Of a stretch of DNA of 64,000 nucleotides, positions 1 through 11,476 are shown piece by piece. Each line of letters starts with the position of its first letter. Position 1 is the stretch's first letter. The notes beneath the pieces were generated by a model. That model was given only the letters and a program-made list of their open reading frames with translations. It made no database searches and was not told the origin of the DNA. This DNA is from Vermamoeba vermiformis (Eukaryota > Tubulinea > Echinamoebida): NCBI GenBank assembly GCA_045837725.1, contig JBEWZL010000217.1:33823-97822 (forward strand). The letters are read 5' to 3'. The position numbers were made by a program, and so were the translations under genes.

Positions 1-3000
1 GGCTGCGCGAGACATACCATCGCTCGCTTTGCTAGCGGATCCAACCCCTTTTTCGACGAGTTCTGGTGAAGTATAGGCGACCTCCATTTGGTCAGTGCGA
101 CGACTGGAGTAAATCAATTTGGCATTGTGCTGGTCATCCAACTAATTTAGGCTCGTTAGCTTTGTTATTCAAGAGCAGTCCAAAGACTTACTAAAATTCG
201 GCTTGGCTTTAAGGATCTGACAGCAAAATTATCGTTAATAAATACGCGATGCAATCACTATCTTCTAACATACATATATACGATATCTTTGCTATGCAAG
301 AATGCCATCGCTGCACAAATTTGTCGCGCGATCCGCAATCGAACTTCTTTCTTCAGATCTCCGAGCTTGATTGTGCTCAAATCGCACTTCATTTTCTCGA
401 AGAGCAAGTGCGCTGTATCTTTATCTTCGTAATAATATCCGAGGAATTGCACAATGTTTGGGAATTTTAATACTCTAGCAAAGAAGTTAGTCCTCCGGAT
501 CTGATCAATTCAGGTTATTCGTACTTTAACCAGAACAGGTCTCGCAAAGCGTTTTTAGCAGGGATAGTCTTAACATAAATATCTTGACCCAGGTACGTTC
601 CATTGAAGTTCGTTTTTGACGGCACCAAATCGATGCTGACCAGCGACTTGCCGATAACGTCATGTTCATACGTCGTAAGCAGTAGGTTCAAAAAGTACTC
701 TGAAAGCTTGCGCCAGTCTTCATCTTCCATATTATATTCTAACTCGTCCATCTAACGAAAAAGGAAAATCAGATCCGCTCGCTGAAGTACGCACTCACCT
801 TCAGTACGGTAGTAACAGTCAGATTGTCATATTTGCTATCCAACAACACCTCTGCAGCTTCAATATAGTGTATGACAGCTGGGAGTAGGTCTTCAATTGC
901 CAAAGTGCGTATCATTAACGGAAATGAAAAGGGATTTGGCTGTAACACTACCGTGAAGAGATGCTTGTTGCGCGCAGTGTTGCAGTGCGAGTGAACCGGC
1001 AAAACGTTGATATTCCATCGAGATTTCGCCCACGGGACGATCTGCAATGATTTTTCTTAGTACTTAAAGAATTTCATTATTGTTAGGACTTACGTTAATT
1101 AATTCGAAATCAGCTTGTAATGGGACCTTGCAGAAGTAGCACAACGGAGTCTGGTTGCTTGCGTCGAGCTTCTTCGCGTGTTCGAGGAATATCTGGCGCT
1201 TATCTGGTTGGGACATATCGGGGTAGACCTTGCCAACGAGTTTCAAGTGCAAAGTTGGCACGATGATCTGTTTTTGATTAATTAACATATTCATATATAG
1301 TAGCTTGTATACTTACTTCCGTGGAGGGCGCAAACCCGCTTATTTGTCGCTTGATCGAGTAAAATTTGCCCGGCGAGCATTTGATCATGAGTTTGTTTTG
1401 CACTACGATGAAATTTTCAATGTTGAGCTGCATTTGCGTATCAATATCTTTGACTATAAGATGTTTTTTGAGCTCAACAGCTGCTTCAACAGATTCAACG
1501 GAGAGCGGTATACAATTGTGCGAAATTTCCTCGTAATCCACGCGAAAGTCAATGTCACCCGCTTTAGCCGTGTCGAAGTAATTGACGATCGAGCGCACTG
1601 TAATAGGTCTTGGAATCAACGGATAAGCCTCGGCGAACTTATCGGCATTATTCACCTCGAGCCCAACTTCCAAATTAGGAAAGTTCCAGTTTGCTGGCGA
1701 GCGTGCACCTATAATAATTACATTAATACAGGTAGTATTTTTCCAAGAACTTACGATTAATGCGCCTGCACATGTCAATCATGACTGAAGTGTGCGTCAT
1801 CAAATTTTCCGGTAATATTACTGTAAGACGAGAATTGGGGTAAATTTGCAGCACTTCATCAAAAGTCGAGGTGTCTTCGTCGATGAGTTGGACGCATTCG
1901 ACGGTGATTCGGTTTCGTTTGGGATCCGGAAATTGACTTGGCCCGGCGACTACTTTTTTGAGGACTATAGTCTTGTTGACTAGGCTATCTATAATCGTTT
2001 TAATATTGATGTCAAGGCATTCAAATTCCAAAGTGATGTAATCTGGAATTTGCTTCAGCGAGTTAATAACCAAAATATTTGGAATTAACATTCTTCGGGG
2101 GACTCCAATTGTCTTCAATTTTGTCGATTTTTTGATTAAAGTCCACAACCAATTGCTGTACCAAACGGAGATCGGATCTTCAGTTAAGGTCAATCTTTCG
2201 AGATCATTCATTGCTTGCATTCTTTTTCTTGCGTCCGTCCATGCTTCGTTGAGGCCGTTATGAGTTTTATCCGAAGGTACGATGTTAAAGAAGTTCAGCA
2301 AAGCCCCAAACTTTTCAGGTTTGGTATTGTAGTCTTCTTTAGGCCAAGCTTTGTTTAACGCTGCCTCAATATCTTATAGATAAGCCGTCAGGTAGAGTTC
2401 AAAGTGATATAATATGGCAAAACGACGTACCTTTGGCAGCAAGCTCTTTTTGTGAGTTGGATCCGATTTGATGGAAAAATGTTGTTCCGCTTTTCATATT
2501 GAGCCGTTGTACATCAAGATAATTTGCGATATTGATAGCTATTTGTTGTACGTCGTCAAGGAAGAATGATAGAGCGTCTATCAAATCTTCTGGCACATCA
2601 GAGAGTTGTTGCAATGCATCCACAAAGTGCTTTGAAACAGGCGTCATGCTTGTCAAAGTCCAACCTTGATTTTTGAAAGCTGATTTGATATCTGGATAAT
2701 CAATCCACAGCCGCCAATAGTTTTCAACTGTTGTAGCGAAAATTACGACCGTCGACTCGTCTGCTGAGAATCTTGATAGAATGACATGACCGTCTTCATT
2801 TGTCGGAATTGTAATTTGTTGATTTGGATAGTGCTCGTCGAATGACATTTGAGCAATAACCGTTTGAGAAGATTTGATATCTGGAAAGCTTGCAGTCCAA
2901 CATTGCAAGAAGCACGCTACTTGATCCATCATAAATTCTTTGTCCTTGGCGCAAACTTTGAAGACCAGCTTGTCGTCTACGTCATTCACGTGCTGTAATA

Positions 3001-3983
3001 GCATTTGTAAGTTCGCATTCGCGTTCACGTTTTTTTCGAGGAAAATTTCAGCGTGAGATTCGTGCGTTGAGCAGCAGTTTTTGCCATCGTTATTTCGCCA
3101 ATAATCGATCAAGAGCTCATCAACACGGTTCAAATGGATAGTAGACGTCGGTGTAACAACGGTTTGCGGGATGACGATGCAGTTTTTGTCTTCTTCGTGG
3201 AACTGCACGATTGAAACATTCGGGGGTTTGCCGAACTGCCGAATGAACATTGGCCACGCTTTGTCCACTTTTCCACACGTATTGACTAGTGCTATAGTAG
3301 TCTTAACATCTTTTGTCGTCGTTTCTAACCAATGAATGGTCAAACCAACATTTTTGTCGGCATCCAAAACATCGTCCACGTCTTCCAGCGTCAGATCCAT
3401 TTTCATCTTTGAAGCTATTCTTGCTATCTCGCCATCGTCAAGATTAGGAAATAAGATAACGTGACTGTTGCTATTAGTTTTGTTGCGCTGTTCGAAGTTG
3501 CTGGCAATATGTCAGTTTGTGGTTCAAATTGAGATTCAATAGACTTACGCCAATAAGTACATCCACTGCGGGGCTACTTGACCATTGATAATAGGAGTCA
3601 TTTTGTTCGCAAGACCGAGCAAGCCTAATTTTTTTAGCGCATCCACAAATGTTTGCAAGGAAATACGGTTTGTCGCCAATTCTTTGAGAATTTCTACGCA
3701 TAATTCTTGGGCCGTATAATTATGCCTCGCTAATTTACGTTCAATAAGGGCTTGGGTCGTGAAAGGCTGATAAAGTTCGTAGATGCCTCCTAACTGCGTC
3801 CATTCTGTGCAATTCCGCACCAATAAATTGGCAATGTGATCTAGCGTTACCGTGGGTAAGCCGGATATCCCTAAGAATTGAAAAAAAAGTAAATTTTCCA
3901 CTTTAGATCAGATGTATCGTTTAAACTTAGGTTTGAATAAGTAAAAATTACTTAGTAAACTATAATTACTTACGACCCTCCAT
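1..3983 (-). CDS. Death-fold plus TKL-type pseudokinase, partial at left edge
   Basis: Eleven exons join in frame (3983-3974, 3870-3549, 3500-2431, 2372-1755, 1708-1317, 1267-1094, 1041-799, 751-525, 474-274, 216-192, 141-18) into at least 1135 residues; the 3' end lies outside the window. The start is the ATG at 3983, giving MEGR after splicing. Residues about 10-105 look like a death-fold: six-helix spacing, a Trp in TEWTQLGG and LKKLGLLGLANKM near its end. I do not recognise residues 110-940. The last 190 residues are a kinase domain: GTYLGQDIYVK with the beta-3 Lys near 1004, NIVQFLG, FLHSKDIV, LKPSRILLDD and YTSPEL. The catalytic HRD is YIS (about 1084-1087) and DFG is replaced by YSS (about 1105-1107), so phosphotransfer is unlikely. 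Death domain plus kinase recalls IRAK proteins, but this one is far longer. The kinase call is firm; the death-fold call is inference. Confidence 0.8.
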
Positions 3984-4116
3984 TTCTCAAGTTTGGTGCT
4001 GCTGGCGAATTAAATTAAATTCAATTGAAAGAATTTCATTTTTCTCCGGAATTTCAAATGCTCGCAAAGTCTATGGATTGAAGTTGTTTGGTAAAAGATA
4101 GTACCACGCTTGGCGT

Positions 4117-5928
4117 CTATTTTCTGAGTTTCTTTAAATATCGTTCAGGATTGTACCAAGGCACTACATCGTTCGGGGTGATCTTGCCGATGATCGTCTC
4201 AGCGATGACTTTGGCCACACCAAAGCAATTAGGCATGCCATTGCCCGTATAACCAGCCACAATAGTTTCTCCAGAAAGCACTGCTCGGTCTGTTTTAGCG
4301 AGTGGAGAAAGACATCCAACAAGAGGAAGCTCATCCGGCGTCCAGCCCATAATACCCGTCCATTCCTAAAAAATCTGATTAAAATAACTCCTAATTGTTG
4401 AAAATAAATGCACGTTATATGAATGAAAGCCAAATGAAGCAATCGTTCTGCTTGATTTTCAGATTCGAATCGGATCTCTTTAGGCGAGTAAAAAATCAAA
4501 GATCGTACGATTTCATTACTTACGTAAGCTATTTCATATGGTTCGTCTTTAATTTTTGGGAATTCACTGACTAAGAACTCTTTGAGTGCGTTGCTGATCT
4601 CCGGTACGAGCACAGAATCATCCACAATATACTTCTCTTTTTTCGTTGGCATTGGTGATTTCCATCGCATGCCTCCTAATATGATACGACCATCACTTCC
4701 TGTAGGCAAAAATGACGTCAGAAAGAAGATCCAAAACTCAAAATTATTTGTACTGGCCAATTTAAGTCTTACAATGCTCAAAAATTTAAGTTTTTCGCGT
4801 ATATTAATATAAATATTATTTACCTCGTTGAGTGGTGTATTCACGACCGTAATTGAGCTCCAAGTTTGAAGGGGTGCGAAAGTGTTGTAGCGGAGATGTT
4901 GCAATACATTGCCCTCGTACGGGATATATGACGTCTTTAAAATGAGGTAGTAGTTTAGCGCAGTATCCATTTGTAGCGTGAACGACGTGCACGGATCTGA
5001 TAGTTTTTCCATCTTTTCGATCCGTTTTCAGGTTGAAAATGTTCGGATCAGCAGTATCTCGTAATACTTCTGTTATGGAAGTATGCGTTTGAATATTGAC
5101 GCCGTTAATAATGATGGTTTTCGCCAAAGCTAAGGTGAACTTTGTCGGATTGAACTGCGATCCATGCCGTTCATAAATTCCTTTAATGTACTTGTTAGAA
5201 TTGGTTTTTTCTTCGAGTGCCGCTTTTTCTAGTAATTTAATATCATATTTGTTAGCATCAATTTCTTTTTCGACCCAATACTGCCATTCTTTTGCTTCTC
5301 TTCGATCTTTCGTAGCTGAAACGGATCCATTTTCGATAAAGTCGCAGTCAATATTATTCGATCTTATAAATTCCTTCATTAATTTTATCGTTTCTAATTG
5401 AAATTCATAGTTTTGTTGGCAAGCCTTTGCTTTCAAGCCAGAAACGTCTTCATCTGGCCAAAGAGCCCACATGTGTCCGCCGTTACGTCCAGTAGCACCT
5501 AATAGGATCGATCAGCAAATATATTACGTAATTATAGTGCCAGATAAGCATTTTTAAGTCTTAAAGTCGGGATCAGAGGGAAATTATAATATTTTTGTTC
5601 GAATAATCTAAAATTTGCTTGTATATGACGAATTAATATTATAAGATGCGTACCCGAGCAAATACTTCTGCTATCAAGTAAGACCACGTTTGTAATTCCA
5701 TTTTTATAAAGCCAGTAAGCGGTAGAAATACCCGACATTCCACATCCTGTTCAAAAATTAATTTGAAGCTCCACAATAGCATTTATATCGATAATATAAT
5801 ATACCTATTATAGCTACGTCGTAAATATGACCATCAACAAAAGGAGAGCGGTAATCTTGAAGCTCAGCGCCATCCAACCAAAATGATTTTGTTGGATTCG
5901 CTGCTGGGACTCTGGCTTGCGGCTCCAT
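4117..5928 (-). CDS. FAD-dependent oxidoreductase (DAO family)
   Basis: Five exons (5928-5805, 5746-5654, 5498-4824, 4699-4524, 4365-4117) give 438 residues, a usual length for the family. The start MEPQARVP at 5928 is preferred to an in-frame ATG at 6033 because related fungal enzymes begin just before the Asn-Pro-Thr-x-Ser-aromatic-Trp segment, seen here as NPTKSFWL. The Rossmann dinucleotide motif is IIGCGMSGIS, followed by GATGRNGGH; the C-terminal FAD-binding part has GSDGRIILGG, WTGIMGWTPDELP and YTGNGMP. These are hallmarks of DAO-type flavoenzymes, which oxidise amines or amino acids. The substrate cannot be read from sequence, and no targeting signal is obvious. The gene lies 133 bp upstream of the pseudokinase gene on the same strand, probably as an independent unit. 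Confidence 0.9.
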
Positions 5929-6216
5929 TAGAAAATATAACAAATAATTTTGTGGTTCGTATGGTATTGTTGTGCAGGTAAGCGTGCAGAAAATTTTGCT
6001 TTGTTTCATAATATTTTTTGCTGATTTTGGCAAACCCTGATTATTTTTAATAAATGCGCTACTCGCTATATTCTTATCACTAATAAATTTCCGACATTAT
6101 GAGGTATTAATGCTTCAGATTTCGCGGGATCCAAATCTAATAACGCTACAAAAGGTTGATCTGGGCTACTGTTTATTAAAATGCAATTCGTAGTGAATGA
6201 AGGCTATACTCTAGCA

Positions 6217-7146
6217 TTAAAGAATACCATGGAGGAAATTAGCTGCGTGAGCGGCGAATTCTTTTGGGTGATCCAGCGGGGTTAAGTGACCGGAGTTTGG
6301 AATCGTTACAACTGGCGTGGAATTGGTCGGGAAATACTTCAAGACGTGCCTGGTATGTTTCTTTGGCGGATTTAAGCTATCTTCTTGTCCGGCAATGAAG
6401 AGAATCGGAGCTTGAATTTTCGTCAAAAGATCTCGAACGTCTTCTGGGTGTAGCAGCATGTGATCCACAACCGCAACCATTTGATCGTGGCTATTGAAGT
6501 TTTGTAAGCACGTAACCATTCTAGATTTAAACGCAGGATTGGCCTTCATCGCTTTCGGTCCAAGCAGCGCTTTAATCGTCGCTTTTGCTAACCACTTGGC
6601 GCATCCGACAGTCTTCCAAATACTAACAACAACGCTGTTCTTGTTGCGTACAGCTGCTTTAGGCATTTTAAGTGGAGTATTGCTGAGTACCTGAAGAATC
6701 AAAAGTTAATCCAGATCGTCAAAAATTTCAGCCGGAACTTCATGAGCATTTTAAGTGAGTAACGTATAGCTTACCAAGGCGGTTACTCTATTTGGATAAT
6801 GAGTCGCGAAATGAATGCCAACTAATCCTCCCCAGGCACATCCGACGAAGATGCATTTCTTGAAGTGCAGTTGATCCAGTACTTCGCTGACTGATCTCGC
6901 GCAATCTCCGAAGTTGAGGGTTTTGGATGTAAAGCTGCTTTTGCCATGTCCAGGCGGATCTAATACCACCCTTGATAAATGTCCGAAATTTTGATTTATA
7001 ACGAGCTCATCTACTGCTTCTGAAAATAAAATATGATTGGTGAATAGACTAGGCCAAAATAACATGCAGCAATCCTCATTTGAAGTCAGATCTACTGTGG
7101 CGTACAACGTTCCGATACTTGTTTCAATGAATCGTTCAGTAGTCAT
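6217..7146 (-). CDS. Alpha/beta hydrolase-fold protein with altered nucleophile elbow
   Basis: Two exons (7146-6775 and 6690-6217) give 281 residues. The fold is clear: DPPGHGKS after strand 4, the elbow VGCAWGG after strand 5, the acid-bearing loop AGQEDSLNP and the histidine loop NSGHLTPLDHP near the C-terminus. In active relatives the elbow is G-x-Ser-x-G-G; here the nucleophile position is Ala, with Cys before it, read unambiguously at the GGA TGT GCC TGG GGA GGA codons. Asp and His are kept. The protein may be a non-catalytic binder or use another mechanism, or this copy may simply be inactive. No signal peptide or membrane segment is seen, suggesting the cytosol. It lies 288 bp from the FAD oxidoreductase start, on the same strand. 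Confidence 0.88.
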
Positions 7147-7452
7147 CTTTTTCGCTTTCTTGAGTTAATTGCTTTGCTTTGTTTAGATAAAAGATCGTCA
7201 GTCTAAACTAATTTAGGTCCGTTAGAAATTTCGCAAAGATTTTGTCCCGTTACGAGTCAATGAGTCTCGAACGAGAACTCCACTACAAAGTTGACTAGAT
7301 TGACAGCTATATATAAACGATCATATTATCTCTAGAATATGGTAACTTACTTAGTACTTACAAGTAAAGAATCTTCCGAAAAAAGTTTTCTTTGTACTTG
7401 GATCCGGATCGGATGTGCAGTGAATCACCTCATATTTATGAAAGAGCAGTTG
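7147..7452. other. Intergenic gap, no gene seen
   Basis: AT-rich spacer between the start of the alpha/beta hydrolase gene and the stop of the S41-peptidase gene. It should hold the hydrolase promoter and the peptidase 3' UTR. No coding segment or repeat was recognised. Confidence 0.5.
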
Positions 7453-10400
7453 TTACACATGCATACAGAAGGTCAAGGCAATCACGAGTGAAAGCAAGAG
7501 TGATTGACCAAAGACGGATGTTGCCAAGGAAACTTTCGTGCTGACTGGTGGTTTAGCGACCGGTGCCTTTGCATAATTATAAGAAATTTGCATATACTAA
7601 TATATCTTCTATTACTTACTGTTGCAACGGGTGCTTCAGCTTGAGGGACATCAGCAATTGGTGGTGAGATCGGCACCGCGACTGGCGCAGGCAAAGTCCA
7701 AGCAGTGACAGCAGTCTCGTACAAATCAGCCAAGGCTTGTTTACCGCTCGTCGTGGATAAGCCACCGCTTGTAAACCAATCGTAGTAGTACGCGTGGTAC
7801 TGGCCTGGCATGAATCTGAACTCACGTGGCAGCTGTGACGTCGTACCGCTGTACATTTCGTGGTGCGTAAATCGGTACCCTATAATCGTAGTGTTAATAG
7901 TTAAATCTTTAAAATATTAAATGAACTCTGATATGACTTACAAGCGGAAGTGGTTGGAGGTTGAGGCGGATTGATCAAATCAAACTGAATAGAATACGCA
8001 ACAAAGTCTGCCCAGTCTTCAACATTGCCACCCCCGAACGAACTCGTGTCCATCTATTCGTAGAAATTGTATTATTATTTTAATATATTTTTTGAATTCG
8101 TAGAAAAGGCCATTGTAGCGAACGGTTACTTGACTTACAGTAACTCCAGGAAAACCACCATATGTAAACACTCTGCCGACATTGTTCTCGACAAATTTGG
8201 ACACAAACAACGAACAAGAACTGCCGCAAGTACCGTCGGTTATAATGATCGGATCTGCTGGGAAATGAGTGACATTAATGCTGTCCATGACGTCTAAACA
8301 GTCAGAAGGGAAGTAGAATCGTTGCGACAATGATGTCTGTTGACCACCACGTGTTACTGTGCGCGAATTGTACCATGATTCATCTGTATACTCTCTTCCA
8401 GTGCTAACCCTAATATAAAGAAATTCGTCAGATGTTGCATAAGAAATCAATGTTTCAACGTGATTTTCCATATTTGGTAAATTCACAAATTTATCGCCGA
8501 TTTTAACTTACTTGATGTAATCAAGCCCACTCAAGACTCCTCCCTTCGCAATAAAGCAGGTCAGTAACGTGACTTAAAGTAATGATAATTTAGTCTTATT
8601 GTATTCGTACCGATACGAGATCAGAATTAGACTCCGTTCTTCGGAGATCATACAGCTCATAGTTGTTCACACCACGGAATGTTGCGCTGAAAATTGTTGT
8701 CGATTGGTACGCTAAACAAATTTTTCCACCACTAAAGAATTGAAGTTAGGAAACGACATCCGAAAAAGGAAATTTTGAATGAGTGATTTGCACGTACCCG
8801 TTGCCAGAGACATCAACAATGATACGATCGATCTGATTGGTTGACACGTGATTCGAAAATTTAGTCAAAATAGCAGTAAAGTTGTCGCGGTCATAAGGTG
8901 AAAAAGATTCGATGCGCAAGTAAGGCACTTGCTCGCCGTCAGCAGTGGTGTACATGCCCCACCAAATTGCATCGTCGTCGGATCTATCGAACACTTTGAT
9001 GTTTGCAGGAACACCTGTCTTGACGCTCAAAATGTACTGTTCGGCGGCTTGCAGATCCGAGCGTTTTTGAACGGCCTGAAAAATATTAAGACATTAGACT
9101 AACATAATAAAAAACGAATATTCGCTATGATGATCATAATTTCTAATAAAAAAATATACGAGTAAGTTCGATGCGAATCTGCGATCATTAATCTTCATTG
9201 AAGCTATTTTAAAAGAAATGTACCTGAGTATTCAAAGATGCATAATCAAATCGTTTTCTATTGTTCTCATTGTTAGCATTAGCAGGCTTGAGCCAGGTCA
9301 AGTCGGCTTTGCGTTCACGATGAATGTCGGGCTGATCACCCGTGGGACCAGATCTCTTCTTGGATATAGGCTAAAACAAAAACGTTAGCCAATTTTTAAA
9401 TTAATTAAAAAATTATCTATCGTTACCAAATAAAATAAAAAAATTAGGAAGTAATTTTGAGAACGCATCCGACCTTAACAGATGCGTCTTAAACTCCTGT
9501 TCCACATAAATATTTTTCCGTACCGTATCAATTTTAGTAATAGCATCCTCAGTTGAAGTAACACCGCCGTTGAAGATTGCCATGTACGGCGCCTCTACAT
9601 CCGTTCCGTTGATGGTCATTACAGCGGAATCGGCCAAGTCATAAATGGAGAAGTAAGCGCAGTCGAATATATTGAACGAGCCATACAGTTGAATAGCACC
9701 GTTGAAACGAATTGGTTGGTCTTTGTATGTTCCAACGAACTTGTCGACGAATTGCTACAAAAATTTTTAATTAATTAATTAAAATCGCGGAGATACTAAT
9801 AGATCGCCTAAAAGTTAAGCTAATGCACTAAATAGTCATATTTTGGCATTCTTTACCTGGAACCACTCAAGGATTGGAATTCCATCAATGGCAGTTAGCT
9901 CATAACCGTAATAAGGAGTTGGATCGAAGTTAAACAAGCTGATCAACTTGGCTGTATCGGCAAAGTCTGCGTAATATTAATCAATAGCAATGAATTCGTA
10001 CATGAAAGGCCGAATTAAGTAGCAGATCCGGTCTAACTTACAGGATTCCGATACGTAGAACTTAAGAAGGCCATTGTCATTAACTATCTGAATTCCAAAC
10101 GGCCTAACGACAATAACGCTTGAATAGGGTGCAGGAAATGCGTACAACGTATGAGCGTCGTTTAATTTGCCGAACAAATTGGCCAAATCTGGTCATAAGT
10201 TGTTTAGGTTAATTATCTCGGCGGAGATTATCCGACAACAGTTATCGGGTCCTTAATTTTTAAGTTATCGGGACAAAGTGTTAAGACTTACCGGCATGGA
10301 ACGCGTAATCGCCGAGATATTCCTTATTAGTGATTTCTTCCAAGCCCGCGTCCAAATCAACCTAAATACAATCAGAAAATCGAATCGAAGTATTCAGAAC

Positions 10401-10922
10401 CTCTTATTGCTTGTAATCCTTGGTGACTTTGAAAAAAAAAAGAGATTACGAGACTTGATCAAATCCAAAAAAAAGTTTTTCATTCATCCGCTGCGGATTA
10501 CTGGTAAAACTCTGATCGAGTACGTACTTGCATGTTCCAAGGAGCACTTGAATTCTTTACGATGTCGGTGAAAGCGTAGAGATCAACCAATTGGCGAAGA
10601 CGAGAGAGTGTGTCGGATTGACGTTGAGAGGAGAAAGGTATGTTGTCCCAGCACTGCTTGATTCTAAACATTACATTAATGGTTTGATCTGTTTTTAAGA
10701 GCGGTTAAATTAAAGTTAAAAAACAAATCTGGCTTTTTAAACTTTGTTGCCAACGAGGCAAAAATCAATATGATTAATAATCGTGCAACTTACGGGGACA
10801 AACCTCCATACCACTCGGTATTGCCAGAGTCAGGAACCAAAATACAAGGATCTACAGCAAAGACTCGGCCAAAATTGCAAACCGCAAACACAAGCGCCGC
10901 GATTATGATTACTGCCTTCATT
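7453..10922 (-). CDS. Secreted, GPI-anchored S41-family peptidase
   Basis: Fourteen exons run from 10922 to 7453 (first 10922-10794, last 7566-7453), about 718 residues. The first exon encodes a hydrophobic leader (MKAVIIIAALVFAV) and the last a GPI-type tail: small residues, then LLLSLVIALTFC ending at the stop. The middle matches fungal-type S41 (tail-specific) peptidases, with LNDAHTLYAFP and TAIDGIPILEWF; the catalytic serine region is TDGTCGSSCSLF. The protein should cleave peptides at the cell surface. One oddity: the exon lengths sum to 3n+1, and the leader and mature frames are separated by one extra base in an A4 run at 10859-10862 (plus strand). This is either a sequencing error or a real lesion; everything downstream is in frame. 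A truncated tandem copy lies just upstream. Confidence 0.85.
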
Positions 10923-11476
10923 CTTCTGTATTAGATATGAACGGCAGTGGTGTTACTTGATCGCGATCTTAAAATACAAATGTTACGGCGTTTATCTCCG
11001 GCCTGATAGGTTATTTCCATAATTGGCAATGGGAATTAATTAATTTGCGCAGTTAACGTGTATTTACCAGCTGTACTTGCTTATTGTCAGGGAAACCATG
11101 GCACTAGTATAGGTATGTCCTCGGTTTACCCAATAATACGCGGCATCAGATCCAAAACTGGAAGTCCGAGTTCCCGACCACCTGCTCATCATGAGCGCTT
11201 AAGCTTTTGAAAATAGACGTTGTAATCGAGGTAGACATACCGTGGTACGAAAGGGAAATTAACCCAAATTCTGCAACGGCCAAATAGCTTCGCGTTCCTA
11301 AAATCCGTTCTGTACGTGATAATTAGTACGATAAAATTCCTAAAAAGGGAAATCATCTTAGTATACTAGTACATATCTATTACTATATCAATAATAATAT
11401 ACTACAAGCGGACACCGTTCTATTACAATTTGCAGCAATTTTAACGGTTTGAAATAATTTAAGCAAAAAAATCGTT
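10923..11476. other. Gap where the catalytic exons of the second S41 copy are missing
   Basis: I searched the minus strand here for anything like exons 8-14 of the neighbouring S41 gene (QAAEQYILSV, TDGTCGSSC, the GPI tail) and saw nothing similar. The stretch is AT-rich with stops in all frames. It presumably holds the promoter of the downstream S41 gene. Confidence 0.55.

Noticed and set aside
1305-1760. Plus-strand 151-codon frame opposite the pseudokinase gene
   Set aside because: It lies entirely opposite well-spliced exons of the minus-strand gene and has no family resemblance.
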